The position numbers and the translations under genes are program-made. Below are positions 26,198 to 40,024 of a stretch of 64,000 nt of DNA, piece after piece; position 1 is the stretch's first letter; each line of letters opens with the position of its first letter. The notes under the pieces are model-generated. The model was not told the origin of the DNA and searched no databases. It saw only the letters and a program-made list of their open reading frames with translations. The stretch is taken from positions 45,466,162-45,530,161 of the forward strand of contig CM068315.1 in the NCBI GenBank assembly GCA_034766995.1, given 5' to 3'. The DNA is from Acanthacorydalis orientalis. Taxonomy: Eukaryota > Arthropoda > Insecta > Megaloptera > Corydalidae.

Positions 26198-27596
26198 CAG
26201 AAGGTGTTAAAAAGGGTACAAAAGCAAAAGGTACGAAAATGATGCAACATTTATTTTGATTCATGTAAAGTTTTTCACTATGTGAGCAAGGATACTGACT
26301 TCAGGATGATCTTTTTTTTTAATTTGAAGAATGAACAATATTAAATTCATCACCATCCTTAATACTTTGTAGCTCCTCCTTTATATCTTATGATGTCTTT
26401 GAGCCTCTTTGTTGTACGGTTATTACCAGTTTCTTTGCAAAATCAGGATTTGTGGAGTTTCACACGCTCTGCATATGTTTTTTTAGGCCGTCTTTGCTAG
26501 ATATCTTGTAGTTTTTTAAATGTAATTTGATATTTGCCTTAAGGTGCTCGATTACGTTAAGATCGGGGACTGCTGAGAGGAATGCATGGCTTTTCTACAG
26601 ATGTATAAAATCCATTCTCTGACTACGTAAGAAGAATGTTTGGGATCTTTATCAGTGTAAAAGGCGAAAGATTGTCCCAGGCCCAATTTTTCTGCACTTA
26701 CTTTTAAATTGATTCTTAAAATGTCAAGGTACATTAATTTATTCATATTTCCTTTAATAAAATGAAGGTTACAAACACCAGATGAAGCCATACATCCCCA
26801 GATCATAAAGTGCCCGCCACCGTGTTTGACTGTAGGCCTAATGTTTTGTCGATCAAACGCGGAGTTTGACTTTCTCCATGCTTTAGGATGCCCGTCGTTA
26901 CCGAATAAATTAATTTCGCATTCATTAGCAAAGATAACTTCCTTTTAAAAATCGAAATCTTTGTTCACTTGTTCTTTGGCAAAAGTCCAGTCTACGTTTT
27001 TGTTTTTGTTTTTATTTTATTTTTTTTTTTTGCTGATGAATGGCTTCTTTCTTGCAATCCTACTGTAGTAACCTTCCTTTCATAGAACCCTACGAACTGT
27101 TAGTGCGCTAATCTTTTTATTTAAATGTATCATCGCTTCTTTACTTATCATTGATGCACTGATTTGAGGATTTCTTTTTATTGTACGAATTAGCCATCGC
27201 TCATTCTGCTCATTTGATATTTTGTCCATTTTTATTTCTTGGCTTATCAGCAATTCTTCCTTTATTCTTAAAACGATTACTGATAAATCGGATAATGGTT
27301 GAAGTACTTCTACTCACTATTCTTCTAATTTTTCTTTCCCTTTTCCTTCCTTAAATAAGGAAATAATATGTTCTAGAATTTTGTTGTTTGATGCATTATT
27401 GAAATTATTTTTCCCGACAATTCAACTTTTCGCGATCAAATGCGCATATAGTCTGCCAATGAAGACCTTCAGTACTTTCCAGAGAAATGAAAAAATCAGC
27501 ATCCTCGCAAACGTCGTGAACAACTTTACATGAGCCATTTTGAATGTTACATCATTTTCGTAACGTTTGCTTTTCTACTCTTTTTTAACATGTTTT
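26198..27596 (-). mobile_element. Tc1-like DNA transposon, full length but dead
   Basis: A 1399-bp element bounded by TA dinucleotides (26196-26197 and 27597-27598). Subterminal inverted repeats are clear: GTTAAAAAGGGTACAAAAGC at 26207 onward and, on the opposite strand from 27588, GTTAAAAAAGAGTAGAAAAG; both continue into ACGAAAATGATG and CAACAT or TAACAT. The outermost ten bases match poorly. Length, TA duplication and content fit the Tc1 branch of the Tc1/mariner superfamily. Confidence 0.85.
26330..27396 (-). pseudogene. Tc1-like (DD34E) transposase pseudogene
   Basis: Minus-strand reading gives an HTH part (RIVSRSTSTIIRFISNRFKN, then GRIADKPR), a second HTH (NPQISASMISKEA, SALTVRRVL), and the catalytic core: VIFANECEINLFGNDGHPK, HGGGHFMIWGCMASSGV, FYTDKDPKHSS and VIEHLKANIK. 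The first catalytic Asp is Asn (FANE for FSDE), the second region keeps a D (DKDPKH), and the last carries E. Several stops and frameshifts occur, and an A-rich expansion (27001-27032 on the plus strand as T-rich) interrupts the KKPFISKK region. The longest clean piece is 26552-26806. Not functional. Confidence 0.85.
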
Positions 27597-27598
27597 TA

Positions 27599-27885
27599 TT
27601 TGTTTTTTTTTTTATGTATCTTAAATAAAAAGAAGCTAAATTATCTAATTAAAAATAATTTCTTAATTGTCTTAAAGTTTGTTTTCTATTTACTTTGCTC
27701 AATAAGAATTTGATAGTGGTACGTTAATTTGACTGTTGCTAACTGTATGTACATTATTTAACTATTTTAAGAATATATTTTTGAGAGTATGATACTAACC
27801 ATATAAATAATTTATAATTAATGGCACATTATGGTAGTTTTGCATAATAGGAATAATAATATTTTTTTACAGGCAGATATATACA

Positions 27886-27968
<83 letters not shown>

Positions 27969-28911
27969 GCATATATTTATGTGCAGGTACGTGTGTGTGT
28001 ATGTAATAAACTATTAGATATAGTATCGTGTTTTTCAGCCTTGTCAATTTTTAATTTAAATTGCAATAAAAAAGTAATCAAGAATTTGTTAATATATTAT
28101 TTACAATTGCGTGCAAATACTCTTTTATTTACGACGAACTATATTTATGCGCGTGCTTCTTTTTTTTAATAACCGCATGTCCATAGGTTCGTTAAATCTG
28201 TCCATTTGTATCATTTACAATAACCACCGTTCCCTTCATTCCCTTCGTGTAAATATTAAAAGCTGATGAAATCTATGCTCTGTCTTACAGCAGATTGAAA
28301 ACTAATTGTTTCCTCAGTCTGGTGATACAAGGTTTCTGACCTAATTGTTCAAATCAATGACGTATCATGTGAAACTGATCGTCTTTATATTAGAATCATT
28401 TTTTCACATCGATGTTTTTGCCCTTGGGCCAACAGTTCAATTATTTTTATTCCGTATTTGCAATATATCGTTATTATTGTTGTTTTAAAAATAATTATTA
28501 TAGTTGTTTATACATTTTTGTACATGATTGAAATTGAAATATACATTCTGAAATTTAAGGAAAAAGAACAACAATATCTAAATAGTGAGTGTTGTGAAAA
28601 AACCGAAGATACAAAATCTTATAATTTAATTCATTTTCAGCTGTTCGTCGCTACATTGCCATTTGGTAATGATGTATTGTGTGCAGTAAAATATATACAT
28701 CGTTAATAAAGTAATTATAACTAATAAATATAATTTCAGTTCTTTAGTTTTAGTCACTGAATAAATAAAATACTTAAAATACATGTTTATTTGGGGAGGA
28801 GGAATGGAGAGCTGTATCCCAAAAATCTTTCCTGGACTCCCTACGTTTATTTACATGATGATATTGAAAATAAGAAGAGATATCACAGTATTATCAAAAC
28901 AATTTGTATGA

Positions 28912-28943
<32 letters not shown>

Positions 28944-29501
28944 TTAAACTTTTGGTAGGAATACTATTTGATTGATACTATTTGTGATTTTTTAATTTTA
29001 AATTATACTTCTTTAATGACTAATTCTCGAATTTACTATTTGCAAAAGTAAATTCAGTTATTAATTTCATAAATAAGATATATATGTTTATGAACAAAAA
29101 AAAACAGTTTATATAATAATTTTAAAAATTATTTATTCAGTAAACAATAATTATTGTAGAGCGTATAATCTGAGTGTGTCTGAAACAGAACCAAACTCCT
29201 CATATACCGTCTTTTATATGAGAAATATTTTATATCCGTTGTGAAACTGTTACGAATGTGATAACACAACTATTTTGATTACAAAATAGAGTAAATACTT
29301 CATTTGTTTTGTACCTTTTATTATAAAAAAAATATATGAATTCATTTCATTGCAGTTATTTTTTTTGAATGTTATTGTTTTAATATTCTCTATTTAAGTT
29401 AATAATATTCTGCTTCTTGCATCCAAATCAGCAAAATCTCCTTTTTGTATTCAAAAATATTGTAAAAAAATAATTAAATTATAAAATATAATCTCTCTCT
29501 C

Positions 29502-29502
<1 letters not shown>
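27599..29502. other. AT-rich interval with one long TA array
   Basis: A (TA)n array of about 73 bp at 27890-27962 and one at 28914-28936. A slightly GC-richer patch at 28190-28450 shows no coding signature. The open frames at 27829-28169 and 28458-28706 consist of array or random AT sequence and resemble no protein I know. Confidence 0.5.
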
Positions 29503-29559
<57 letters not shown>

Positions 29560-29627
29560 TTAATGTCTTTAGATGTGAAAATATTTGAAAAATGAGCGAA
29601 ATATTTTCTAGATCTTATTATATTTTC

Positions 29628-29663
<36 letters not shown>

Positions 29664-29803
29664 CATCTGTGAATTGCATAAAAAATATAAAAATTATTTA
29701 ATTTTATTTAATTTTTATAATACTTTCAGTTTGTGTATCAGATTTATAGATTAAATAGATTTTCAAAACAATGTAAAAATAGAAAAAAAATTATCAACAG
29801 TTG

Positions 29804-29834
<31 letters not shown>

Positions 29835-31417
29835 TATAGATAGATATATATATAGATATATATATATATATATATACATATGTATGTATGTATGTATGTT
29901 AAAATTTTTTGATCAGAGGATGAAAGAAGCCGTGACCACTTGTACTTTTTGATACTTTCCTTTTCAACATTAGGAATTCAACATTGTTAGTGAAAAACTG
30001 TAATCTGAAGTAAGTTCCCACTATTCAAAAAAAGGACTCTGAGATGGCCCTGCAGATCTTTCTTTAGCAGAGCCTGAATATAAAATTTCTAATGAAAACA
30101 AGAAATGTTACCAAACTTTGTAGGAATTTACTTGGAGCAAAGTTTTTTTATATGAAACAATTCAATTCTGTTATCGGGTATCGTCCACGTTTTTAATTAA
30201 CAACAGAATTCACATTTAATTGTAACAAAATACGTTTATTATGATTCAAACACTTAAGATGTATTCATATCAATAGTACTGTCAGATTACCAAAATGAAA
30301 AATATATGACTGAAATAAAAAAAAAAATGTAGTAATATGATTAATCTTATTTTATATGAACAGAACTTATAACTATAACAGCAAGTATTTAATTACAAAC
30401 AGAGTTATTTTGTAAATGAGTAGAAATTAAGTTCAATGTACGGTAATTTATCCCATGACTGATCTAGATTTATCAGGATAGTAAAGACAATTGTAGTTTT
30501 ACTGCACATTAAACTCATGTTAGACAATGTATGACATATTTAAGCAATACTTTTGTTCGTTTTTTGTAAGTCATAAACGTAATTAAGTTCAAAGAACAAA
30601 ATAATATTAAAAATGATAAATTATGAATATGGATGATGTGTGTTTTAGTTATAACAGTGATTAGTACTCAGTTTATATTTTGATTTTGTTAACTAATTTA
30701 TTTTATCAAAAAAATACTTAGATAAGCATAAAATAATGAAAAAAATGAAGCATAATATTATCCTTAATTAACGATAAATGTTTTTATTGTTTATTTATCG
30801 TTAGTTATGTAAAAAATATCAATTGATATATTCGTGTGTATATACACATATTATCTTTATCAATTGTTAATTGCTTTAATAATATTTTTTCATCTTTAGT
30901 TAAAAAGTTAGTCTTTAATAACGATAAGGTCCATCAATGGAATGGAAATTATTCTATTTCTTTTTTAAAGCAATCGTGTTTCCATCTAATGGTTTTATTC
31001 AAAAATTAATCTGGATGAAGAAACATAATTCTTTAAAAGTTATGAATTATCTTATATGTTTTTTATATGAAACTTTTTAAAAAAATACTTTACTTTTGTA
31101 GAATTCTATCTACAGTAAATTTCACTATTATTTGACATAAATTTAATGTTTTATACTTAATATAATACAGAGTTTTATATTTCTTTGTCCTATTTTCAAT
31201 AATGTTATTTAAGTATACCGATTTATCACTTTTAATTCAGCAAATCTTAAATGTGATAAAATAAAGCAGACACACAATTAAATATCATTCATAATATACT
31301 AAAAATATTCAAGAATAAATATTCCAATAATGAATCTACTTAATACATTTTAATATTATTATTTGTTATGAAAAATAATAATTAAGCCTTTTAATTTTTT
31401 TAATATTAAATTATGTA

Positions 31418-31463
<46 letters not shown>

Positions 31464-32043
31464 TATTATATTTAAGGTCACATAATACTTAATGATCGAC
31501 TTTAATGTATTGTATATTTCATCAAGTGAAACTTCCTAAAAAACGTTGATTCTAAAGATTTTACATGAAAAAAATACTAATTAAATTATTTGTTCATTAA
31601 TATTAATGTCGTGTGATTATAGATTATTATATATATTCATCAGAGCGTTAATTTTTTATTATCTTCTTTAATTTTTAATAGTCACCATTAATATTTACAA
31701 CAGAAATAGTTAACTGGTTTAATTAAAATAAATTCTGTATGATTGAACACGTATGGATATAATCAACAGTTCTCAATCAATAGATAATCAAGTTTTTATG
31801 TCATTGATCAAACTTGTGACAAATAATTTAATTTTGTAAGCACTGCTAAGTTAAATAACTCTTATTTAATGAATAGAAATGAAAGGAACTTTGTAACAGG
31901 GAACACAAATAATAATTTTTAATATTTTAATTTGTGTTCATTTTAAATTAGTTGAAAGAAAGAGATCTAAATAGAGAAGATTAGTATAAAATGATCGGAC
32001 AAGAAATATAAAATACCAAAATATAAATTCGAGATAAATGTAA

Positions 32044-32082
<39 letters not shown>

Positions 32083-32524
32083 ATGTTTTTAATATGAATT
32101 AATAATTAATAGTGTATTATTAATAAAATAAATTTCTGGTATATTTGTAAATTGATATAAAATAGTCCAATTCTCGATCTTTTTGAGAACTATATGCAGA
32201 AGTTTTATCATATACGTTATACTTTCTTTATTTTCTAAATCCTTAAACCTAATAATTAATATCTAATATAAAGATTATCAGGAAGAATTAAAGAATATAA
32301 TTTATCTTATTTTCAAAACAAATATTTCTATTTAATTAAAGATACAAAATATAAGATACATGTAATTAAAAACAAAATTCTTGTGTATTAGCAACAAAAC
32401 CATGCATTTTGTTTTACAAAGCATGTTTATCTGTAATACACGAACTTCTTGATTGTAATTTTACAATAATAATATTTTTCCGAAAATACATTTTTTAACA
32501 CCGAAAAAGTCCGCGTTAATTAAA
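29503..32524. other. AT-rich interval, several TA arrays, one unassigned patch
   Basis: TA arrays at 29503-29557, 29636-29661, 29803-29885 (mixed with TAGA and TATG), 31421-31462 and 32048-32070. A GC-richer patch at 29905-30090 (AAGCCGTGACCACTTGT, GGCCCTGCAGATC) stands out but has no open frame or known element. Nothing else recognised. Confidence 0.5.
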
Positions 32525-32580
32525 AACCAGTGCTTCTCTGCACTGGTTCCAAAATCTGGATCTTTTACAGAAGGTCCAGA
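32525..32580. repeat. Two adjacent perfect or near-perfect hairpins
   Basis: AACCAGTGC (32525-32533) and GCACTGGTT (32540-32548) form a 9-bp stem with a 6-nt loop. Seven bases later TCTGGA (32555-32560) pairs with TCCAGA (32575-32580) around a 14-nt loop. Both are GC-rich relative to the surroundings. Function unknown. Confidence 0.65.
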
Positions 32581-32654
32581 TATATTTGTACTATAAACAA
32601 TGACTTTTTAACTATTTGAAAATAAATTATACACGCACATACACACGCATATAT

Positions 32655-32701
<47 letters not shown>

Positions 32702-32718
32702 CATATATATATATATAT

Positions 32719-32752
<34 letters not shown>

Positions 32753-32976
32753 AAAATAAAATCAGTTTTCTATTTTCAAATTTTAAATCAGTAAATATTT
32801 GAACTTTAAATAGTATCATTTGTTTATCATTGTTGATAAAATATTTTGATTCTTTTGGAACTAGATCAATGAACACTGCAGGGGTCATTTTAAGTTCATT
32901 CAAACAGATAGAATTCTTTAATGTCGTCATTGTTTTGGTTCCTTTGATTTCAGAAACATACAATTGCGTGTATATG

Positions 32977-33026
<50 letters not shown>

Positions 33027-33504
33027 CACACTTTTAATTTATTAATCATCGACGATAAATCATTATTTTTTCTCTTATTTAGAACATGAACTTTGTTTGA
33101 TATAAGTAATTAAACAATTTTTTAAAGTTAATTTTTCCGAGTAAGTAACAAGATAATTGTGTTATTTTAATGCAAAACAAAGATTTGTTACTGAAAATTA
33201 AACAAATTAAATATTGGTTTATTATGTTAATCACGTCAATTATTTGAATTTATTATGCATATGAATAAATATATTTTAAAGACAAACTTTGAAGACTGCA
33301 CAATTGCATCTTATATTAACGATCATCCTGAATGGCGAAATATAATGTTTCCAAAAGTATTTTCCATGGACAAGTATTAAAACTGTAATTAAACTTTCAT
33401 TTTTTTTCCGTAAATTTGAAACTTTGCGTAAGTGAATTATTTTTATTCATATTAATTATTTTTCTTAACTGATGTAGAAATTAAAAATTGAAATACAAGT
33501 AGTA

Positions 33505-33539
<35 letters not shown>

Positions 33540-34146
33540 TTATATAAGACAAAATTGATTATAATATTAAATACATAATTAACATAAAGATGTATAATAG
33601 AATTAATAAAGCATAACACATAGTTCATGATTAAATGCTTTTAATGATTGTATGTATTACAAGTTTTATATTAATGTAATCTTAAAATAGTTATATTATA
33701 TTGTCAATAATTATATTTATTTTTAGTTTGAACTGTTTTTTTATTATTATTGTTATTATGTAAATTAGTAAAATTGCTTTTGTGACTTTAATCGAATTAC
33801 AAAATAATTTGAATTTTTTTTGTGAAAAAGAAATATTTTGTATACTTTATATTACAGTGATTTATTTTTTTGTAAATATATAAGAATATAAATTCACCTT
33901 TTGTTAGTATTTTCAAATTTTATAACAATATAAAATTTAATACTAAAAAAATAATATTTTACTATGTTGTATTTATTAATTTAAGAAATAAATTTATATA
34001 AATAATTAAATGAATTACATTTAATCAATCAGTTCCTGTGAAATATTTGAACTGAATTAATTTTACAATAAACGGCAAAAAATAATGAATATAACACTGA
34101 AACATTACCCCATGAAAATGTGTTTTTTTTTAAAAAAAATGCTTCT

Positions 34147-34199
<53 letters not shown>

Positions 34200-35457
34200 A
34201 TTATTTCTTCAGAAATAAGAATGAATAAAATTAATTTATAACTATAAATAATAATTGAATTTTGTTTAAAGTATTTAAAATTTTATTTAAATGGGGTGAA
34301 AGAATGTATTTTTTTGTGATTTATAGAATAAAAGTAATAATATAGAGTTTAATTTAAAAAATAGATCCATTAATTTGTATATTTTATTTCTACGTTTATT
34401 CTAGAAATATTGCTTATTTTCTGTAATAAACAATCGAACAATTATTTTAAATAATCATTACAAGTTCAACGAATTTATTTTTATGAAATGTTTGGAAATT
34501 ATGTTATAGTATTTTTTATAACGAGAAATGCATATTATTAATATTATAAGCAAAGTTTGTAAGAGTCTAAACTTTGACCTGAGAACAATGGAGGGTTGAA
34601 ATTGTATACTATTAAGGCTACTATTTGAATGCACTGGAATTGTATAGAATCCATGTTCCATCATGAAAAAGAGTGATATTAAATGAATTTAATGCAAAAT
34701 AAAGTGCTTTGTTTTAACAGAAAAATTGGGCAACACAAAGGAATGATAAATAAACTCGAATGAAAAAATCAGAATTTAGAACAAACAAGAAAACTTTCGT
34801 TATTGGACTTTATATTAAAATAATTTGTAATGCATTTCACTTGCTTGAAATTTAATTCAAGAAGATATTTCCTTGATTTTATGGAAAAAATGATGAGTTT
34901 AAAATTAAATTATATAATTATTAAAAATAGGTTAGCAGATTTTTAATTTTCTGTTAGAGCTCATATGACTGGGATCCTTAAATGAAAATATTCTACATTC
35001 ATCAATAAAAAATAAGAGTATATTGAAGAGAAAAATCAGTAAAAAATAAGGTTTTTATTTATTTTTTGACCCCTGTCATTGGTTTTTCCTGTTATAAGTA
35101 GGCGTAGTAACAAATGTGATTATTATTATTCTTAAAATTTAAATCTAAACCACTTTTATTTATGGATTTTTAGAACTTATTTTCGTATGAAAATTACTAT
35201 TTTTTTTAATATATTTTTATTGAAACGAATAATAAAAGAATAATATAATTAGGTTTAATTAACAAAATTTATTTTACAGTCTTGGACGTCTGTTTGAAAC
35301 CAATAATATTTACATGTTTTTTTTTATTTGATATCCATATACATGGGTGTCATAAATGAAATAATCTTTTTATATTTTTAATATAAAACTAGTTAAAGTA
35401 TATTAAACTATCGGAATTTTCCGTTACATAAATATTTTACAGACATCAATAAATATC

Positions 35458-35518
<61 letters not shown>

Positions 35519-35900
35519 AATATAACTATTGATAGAAGAGATCAATTAAACGTTGGATCTTTTTATTGATACTGTAAAGAAAATATAAACATATTTAGAT
35601 CTGCGTATACAAATCTGATAATTATTATCAGATATGTAGTATTTATAATGCAACTTTTAACGAAATAACATCATTTTTCAATGTTTATGTCAGACTGTAA
35701 ATATTTGCTTTGCAGTGAGTATGTATAACATTTGAAATATTATTATTATTCAGATAAGATTAGTGTCCATTTTTAGTAAAAGTTATAGTGCAATTTTTTA
35801 TTTGGTGTATATTTATAAATATATAAATGCAAACAGTATTTTTTCACATATTTGTAACTATATATTTATACATACAAAAATATAAATATAAATATATATA

Positions 35901-35946
<46 letters not shown>

Positions 35947-36339
35947 GCAATGTCTCTTAATTCTCTTTATTATTTTTTCTTATTGTTTAAGTTCTGTTTA
36001 AAATTTAAGTTGATAATAATTACATTTTAGAATAACTACATTTTTGATATAACCTTGTGAAAGAATCTACACGTTATAATTTTGATATTTATATTATATT
36101 TTAAGAAGAATACAAAATATATCTAAACCTTTTATGCAGTAAAGTAGAATTAGAATGAAACAATTATTATTATAATCACAATTTATTTGTAATAAATACT
36201 GGTTTACAAAACATAAAGTACATTTTATTCTAAAGAACATATTTAAAAGATTTAAGATCTATATAAGAATTGTACTCATCATAAAATTATCAGTTTTTTC
36301 TGTACGTAGAGCGTTGAGAATAATTGCATCGCTATCGAA
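32581..36339. other. AT-rich interval with TA arrays
   Basis: Arrays at 32655-32752 (interrupted), 32977-33020, 33508-33537, 34151-34197, 35461-35510 and 35895-35942. No gene, and no inverted repeat beyond the arrays. The open frame at 32565-33029 (minus) is largely array translation. Confidence 0.5.
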
Positions 36340-36344
36340 TTGTG

Positions 36345-36455
36345 GATATGCAACAATCAAAAATGATCAATAATCATTTATAGAATATTTTTTTATCAAT
36401 GATTACTTTTGATTTATGGGACGAAAGAAAAATTTATTTGTGAAAGTGAATGTAG
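36345..36455. repeat. Foldback-family member 2 (partial)
   Basis: Contains GCAACAATCAAAAATGATCA and ATAATCATTTATAGAATATT, closely matching the arms at 53977-54025 and 57095-57122, and GAAAAATTTATTTGTGAAAG (36427-36446) matching the flank of member 1. A weak reverse arm (ATCAATGATTACTTTTGAT) lies just downstream of the core. Confidence 0.55.
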
Positions 36456-37553
36456 CTATGTGATAGAATTGTATCATGATATAATTGAGAATTTGACTTG
36501 TAATTAAGAACATTTGTTTAAATAAAAAATATTTTTAGTAAACATATTATTAGAGATATAGTTCCAGTAATAATAAGTTATACTTTGATCGAAAAAAATC
36601 ATTAATTGTTTAAAACATGAGTTCTAAAGCTATGTAGTGCACATCTTCAGAAAATATGCAGAAGAAATACAAAAAGAGGTGCTTCTCAGATATTACATTA
36701 ATTAAATTTGAATCGTTCATTAATTAATTTAGGAAATTATAGGATGTATAAACATTAAATCCGCATTAAGGAGAGATTAAAAGGGAAAATCTAGGGAAAA
36801 TCTTAAGGAACAGTATTCCAAAACAATTACTCATATTTTTTCAATACTATTTTGTAAAATTACCAAACTTTAAGAAAAAATCTGTAAAAAAATATTTTTA
36901 TTAAGTGCGTTGAAAATTGATTTATAAAACTTTATTACCAAATGACGGAACTGAATTAATAAATACAACAAAAAATAAATTATAAACGAAACTTATATAT
37001 TTAATTAAAATAAATTAATGGTTATCCAGAATGAGAGACATTTCGTTGAATATTTGTGGTTCTATCTTTTACAGAAAAACGATTATAAATAGAAAAGTAA
37101 AGCTGAAAAGATGTGGACAAATATTTAATTTTCAATAGATGAATGAATTGCAGTTTCGCATTATGGAACCATTCCTATCTATATCCATCTTCAGGAAGAG
37201 ACTCATTCTAAACAGGCGAATTATTATTATTTTTATAAAATAAGTAATTAAGAAGAAATTGATAGTTAAGAATCTTAATTGATTGTTCGATAAATGAAGT
37301 ATTATGAATGTGAAGTCAGTTTTCTGATAAATATTTTTTTTTGTTATGAAACAATTTCTTAAATTATTTTTAATTAAAGAAGTAAATCTGAAAATGAACA
37401 CTGTGTATAACCAACAGTTCTATCAGAAGAATAAAATATACTACTATAATGGAAAGAAATAAGAATATTATAGATATATTTATGTTTAGTGAAATTTTTT
37501 TTGAACGGTTAATTGTTATTAAAATTAAATAACTAGAAAAACAATTTCCATAC

Positions 37554-37615
<62 letters not shown>

Positions 37616-37890
37616 TTGTATATACATATATATTTTGTAGACACATATATAGATGTATCCATATAAAGATGCATACGAATTGGTTTAACAATATAATTCT
37701 GATCTCATCGCAGAAGAAAATGATTTTATTTTACATTAAACGTGGGTTCATGTTTACAGATATTTACAAAAGAAATTAACGTCAATGTTTAAAATGCATG
37801 TTGGGTGTTTAATTGTAATTGTTTCTATATTTGCTTTATGTTTGTCAGGTCATTTCGGTTTTTCGACTACCTACCTACATACACAAGAGC

Positions 37891-37951
<61 letters not shown>
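36456..37951. other. AT-rich interval without genes
   Basis: TA arrays at 37560-37610 and 37892-37950. The minus-strand open frames at 37132-37627 are AT-rich noise without conserved features. Confidence 0.5.
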
Positions 37952-37954
<3 letters not shown>

Positions 37955-38287
37955 TTAACATTCGATTTACACGTTCCTCGAATTGCACGGTTTCGGTTTA
38001 ACATGGTTGGAGGAATGGGGAAAAACTTCCATTTACACGGCACTATTTCAGCTTAACACGGTCATAGAATTGTAAAAAAAATGTTTTAAAACACTTTCGC
38101 TTTAATGTTTTGCGAATTAATGTGTAATATATATTCGGTAGTTTTATTAAAAATAAATAATATTGTTTCATTGAAGATTTATAAGACCTATCCTTTATTT
38201 TTAACATGAGATGTGGACTCGAATTGCATGATTTCGATTTACACGCTACTTTTGGGGAACCAATCTACCGTGTAATTTGAGGATTAA

Positions 38288-38290
<3 letters not shown>
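37952..38290. mobile_element. Non-autonomous TIR element (mariner/pogo-like MITE)
   Basis: A 339-bp block lying between two TA arrays. The ends are inverted: CACTTAACATTCGATTTACA from 37952 and, on the opposite strand from 38290, CACTTAATCCTCAAATTACA; both continue CACG or CGG. Inside are repeated subterminal motifs of the form (T/A)TTTACACG, GAATTGCA(C/T)G and TTTCGGTTTA. No coding sequence. TA flanks fit a Tc1/mariner-superfamily TA duplication, but in a TA array the duplication itself cannot be distinguished. Confidence 0.65.
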
Positions 38291-38346
<56 letters not shown>

Positions 38347-39101
38347 ATGTGTGTTATAGTCTTAAAAAATAATTATAATAATATACAATAATAAATTACA
38401 GTATTCGTAGAATTGAGAAGATTTTAAGAAATAGATGTGTAAAAATATTATTTTAAATATATTTTCGTATACCATTTAAATATCTGCATATTAAAGATTA
38501 TTTTAAATTATGCAAGAAATATGATGACATCGCATATCAATAAAGCAATAAAGTTATATCTCTGTAACTTTTCTTAAGGAAATTCTGCATGAATATAAAT
38601 CAAAGAAATTAATAATTTATTGAAAGTGAACGTATTTCCCTGAAATTGATTAAGGCACGTATGCGATATGACTAAAAGGGAAACAGCATTGGATTTAAAT
38701 TGATTGTAAGAAAATATCATTAAATGTTATTGATTGAGAAATATACTGTTGTGTGGGATTATTTATAATTAATTAATGGTTGTTCCGGTAAGAAATACAA
38801 ACTACATTGTTTTTTTTTAATGATGTGTATTACACATCAATGAAAAGTTTATTGTTTTTGAATACTTAAGTTTCTTATTTATCCTTATACTTTCAATTAA
38901 CAATTTCCTGTTCAATGTATCAGTTGTTATAACTGAGTTAAAAGTATTAAATAAAATTAAACAAATAACATATTATCCCAAATATGTAGTTAAATTGATT
39001 TGGATATTTTTATCTGTATACGTAACATGGACTAGCATTAATTGTGTTTCTTTTTTAATTAAGAAAATAATTTATTTTTGTCTATACTTCGTCTCTGTCT
39101 T

Positions 39102-39167
<66 letters not shown>

Positions 39168-39846
39168 ATTATGTGTGTTTCAGGTATGTATGTTTATTAA
39201 TTTTATGTAAATGTCAATTAAATAAAAGTAACTTTAAAACATTAAATAGTATTGATTAAAAAATTAAACAAAAAATCTTGTATATGCATTCGCATATATA
39301 TGTTTTAAATATTAGATTATTATATGATCTTATTACATAAATAATTTACAAACTTTCTTTCATTATTTTTTTTTATAAGTTAGTTGTATTAAGTGGAGTT
39401 TTTATATCGCTCTGTATCATTAAAATATATTTAAACATTATATATTCCTTTTACATAACATGTCAAATTTAAATATGGTTCCTGAAACTTATATATTTGT
39501 TAATTAATTCAAATCGGATTAAAGTTTAAATATTACTACATTTAGTATAAAAATGAGTCGGAAACTTTCTCTTAAATTATACTTTTCATTTAGATTTTTA
39601 TAACAAATATTATAATTAAAAGAATTTCAATGTAATAATAATATAAATAATATTTTTTCACTTTATGTATTGTTTAGTTATATATATATATATATATATA
39701 TATAAATTAAATTATTATGAAAAAATATGCATATATTTTTAGAGAGATATTTATTTATTTACTTTGAATAAATTTATACAACATTTTAAGTCTTTTATGG
39801 GAAATATTGTAAATAAAATGTGAAACAAGTACTCAGTACAATGATA

Positions 39847-39886
<40 letters not shown>
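38291..39886. other. AT-rich interval with TA arrays
   Basis: Arrays at 38291-38344, 39106-39161, 39680-39703 and 39850-39886. No gene recognised. Confidence 0.5.
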
Positions 39887-39888
<2 letters not shown>

Positions 39889-39978
39889 TGATTCAATAAA
39901 CGCAAAAATTAAAAATAACATTTTTTTAATTTTTGCACTTTTTTTAATACTTTCATGTGGAAGCCTAAATTGAGTTAT

Positions 39979-39980
<2 letters not shown>
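39887..39980. mobile_element. Very short TIR element between TA arrays
   Basis: A 94-bp insert with imperfect inverted ends (GGTGATTCAATAAACGC at 39887 and, reverse-complemented from 39980, GGATAACTCAATTTAGGC), sitting directly between two TA arrays. The mid part is A/T homopolymeric. A deletion relic of a mariner-type element is the simplest reading. Confidence 0.4.

Positions 39981-40024
<44 letters not shown>

Noticed and set aside
28458..28706. 82-codon plus-strand frame
   Set aside because: AT-rich low-complexity translation with no recognisable domain, no splice context and no good start context.
29905..30020. C/D snoRNA suggested by GGATGAAAG and CTGA
   Set aside because: Box motifs are weak, spacing is too long and no terminal stem was seen.
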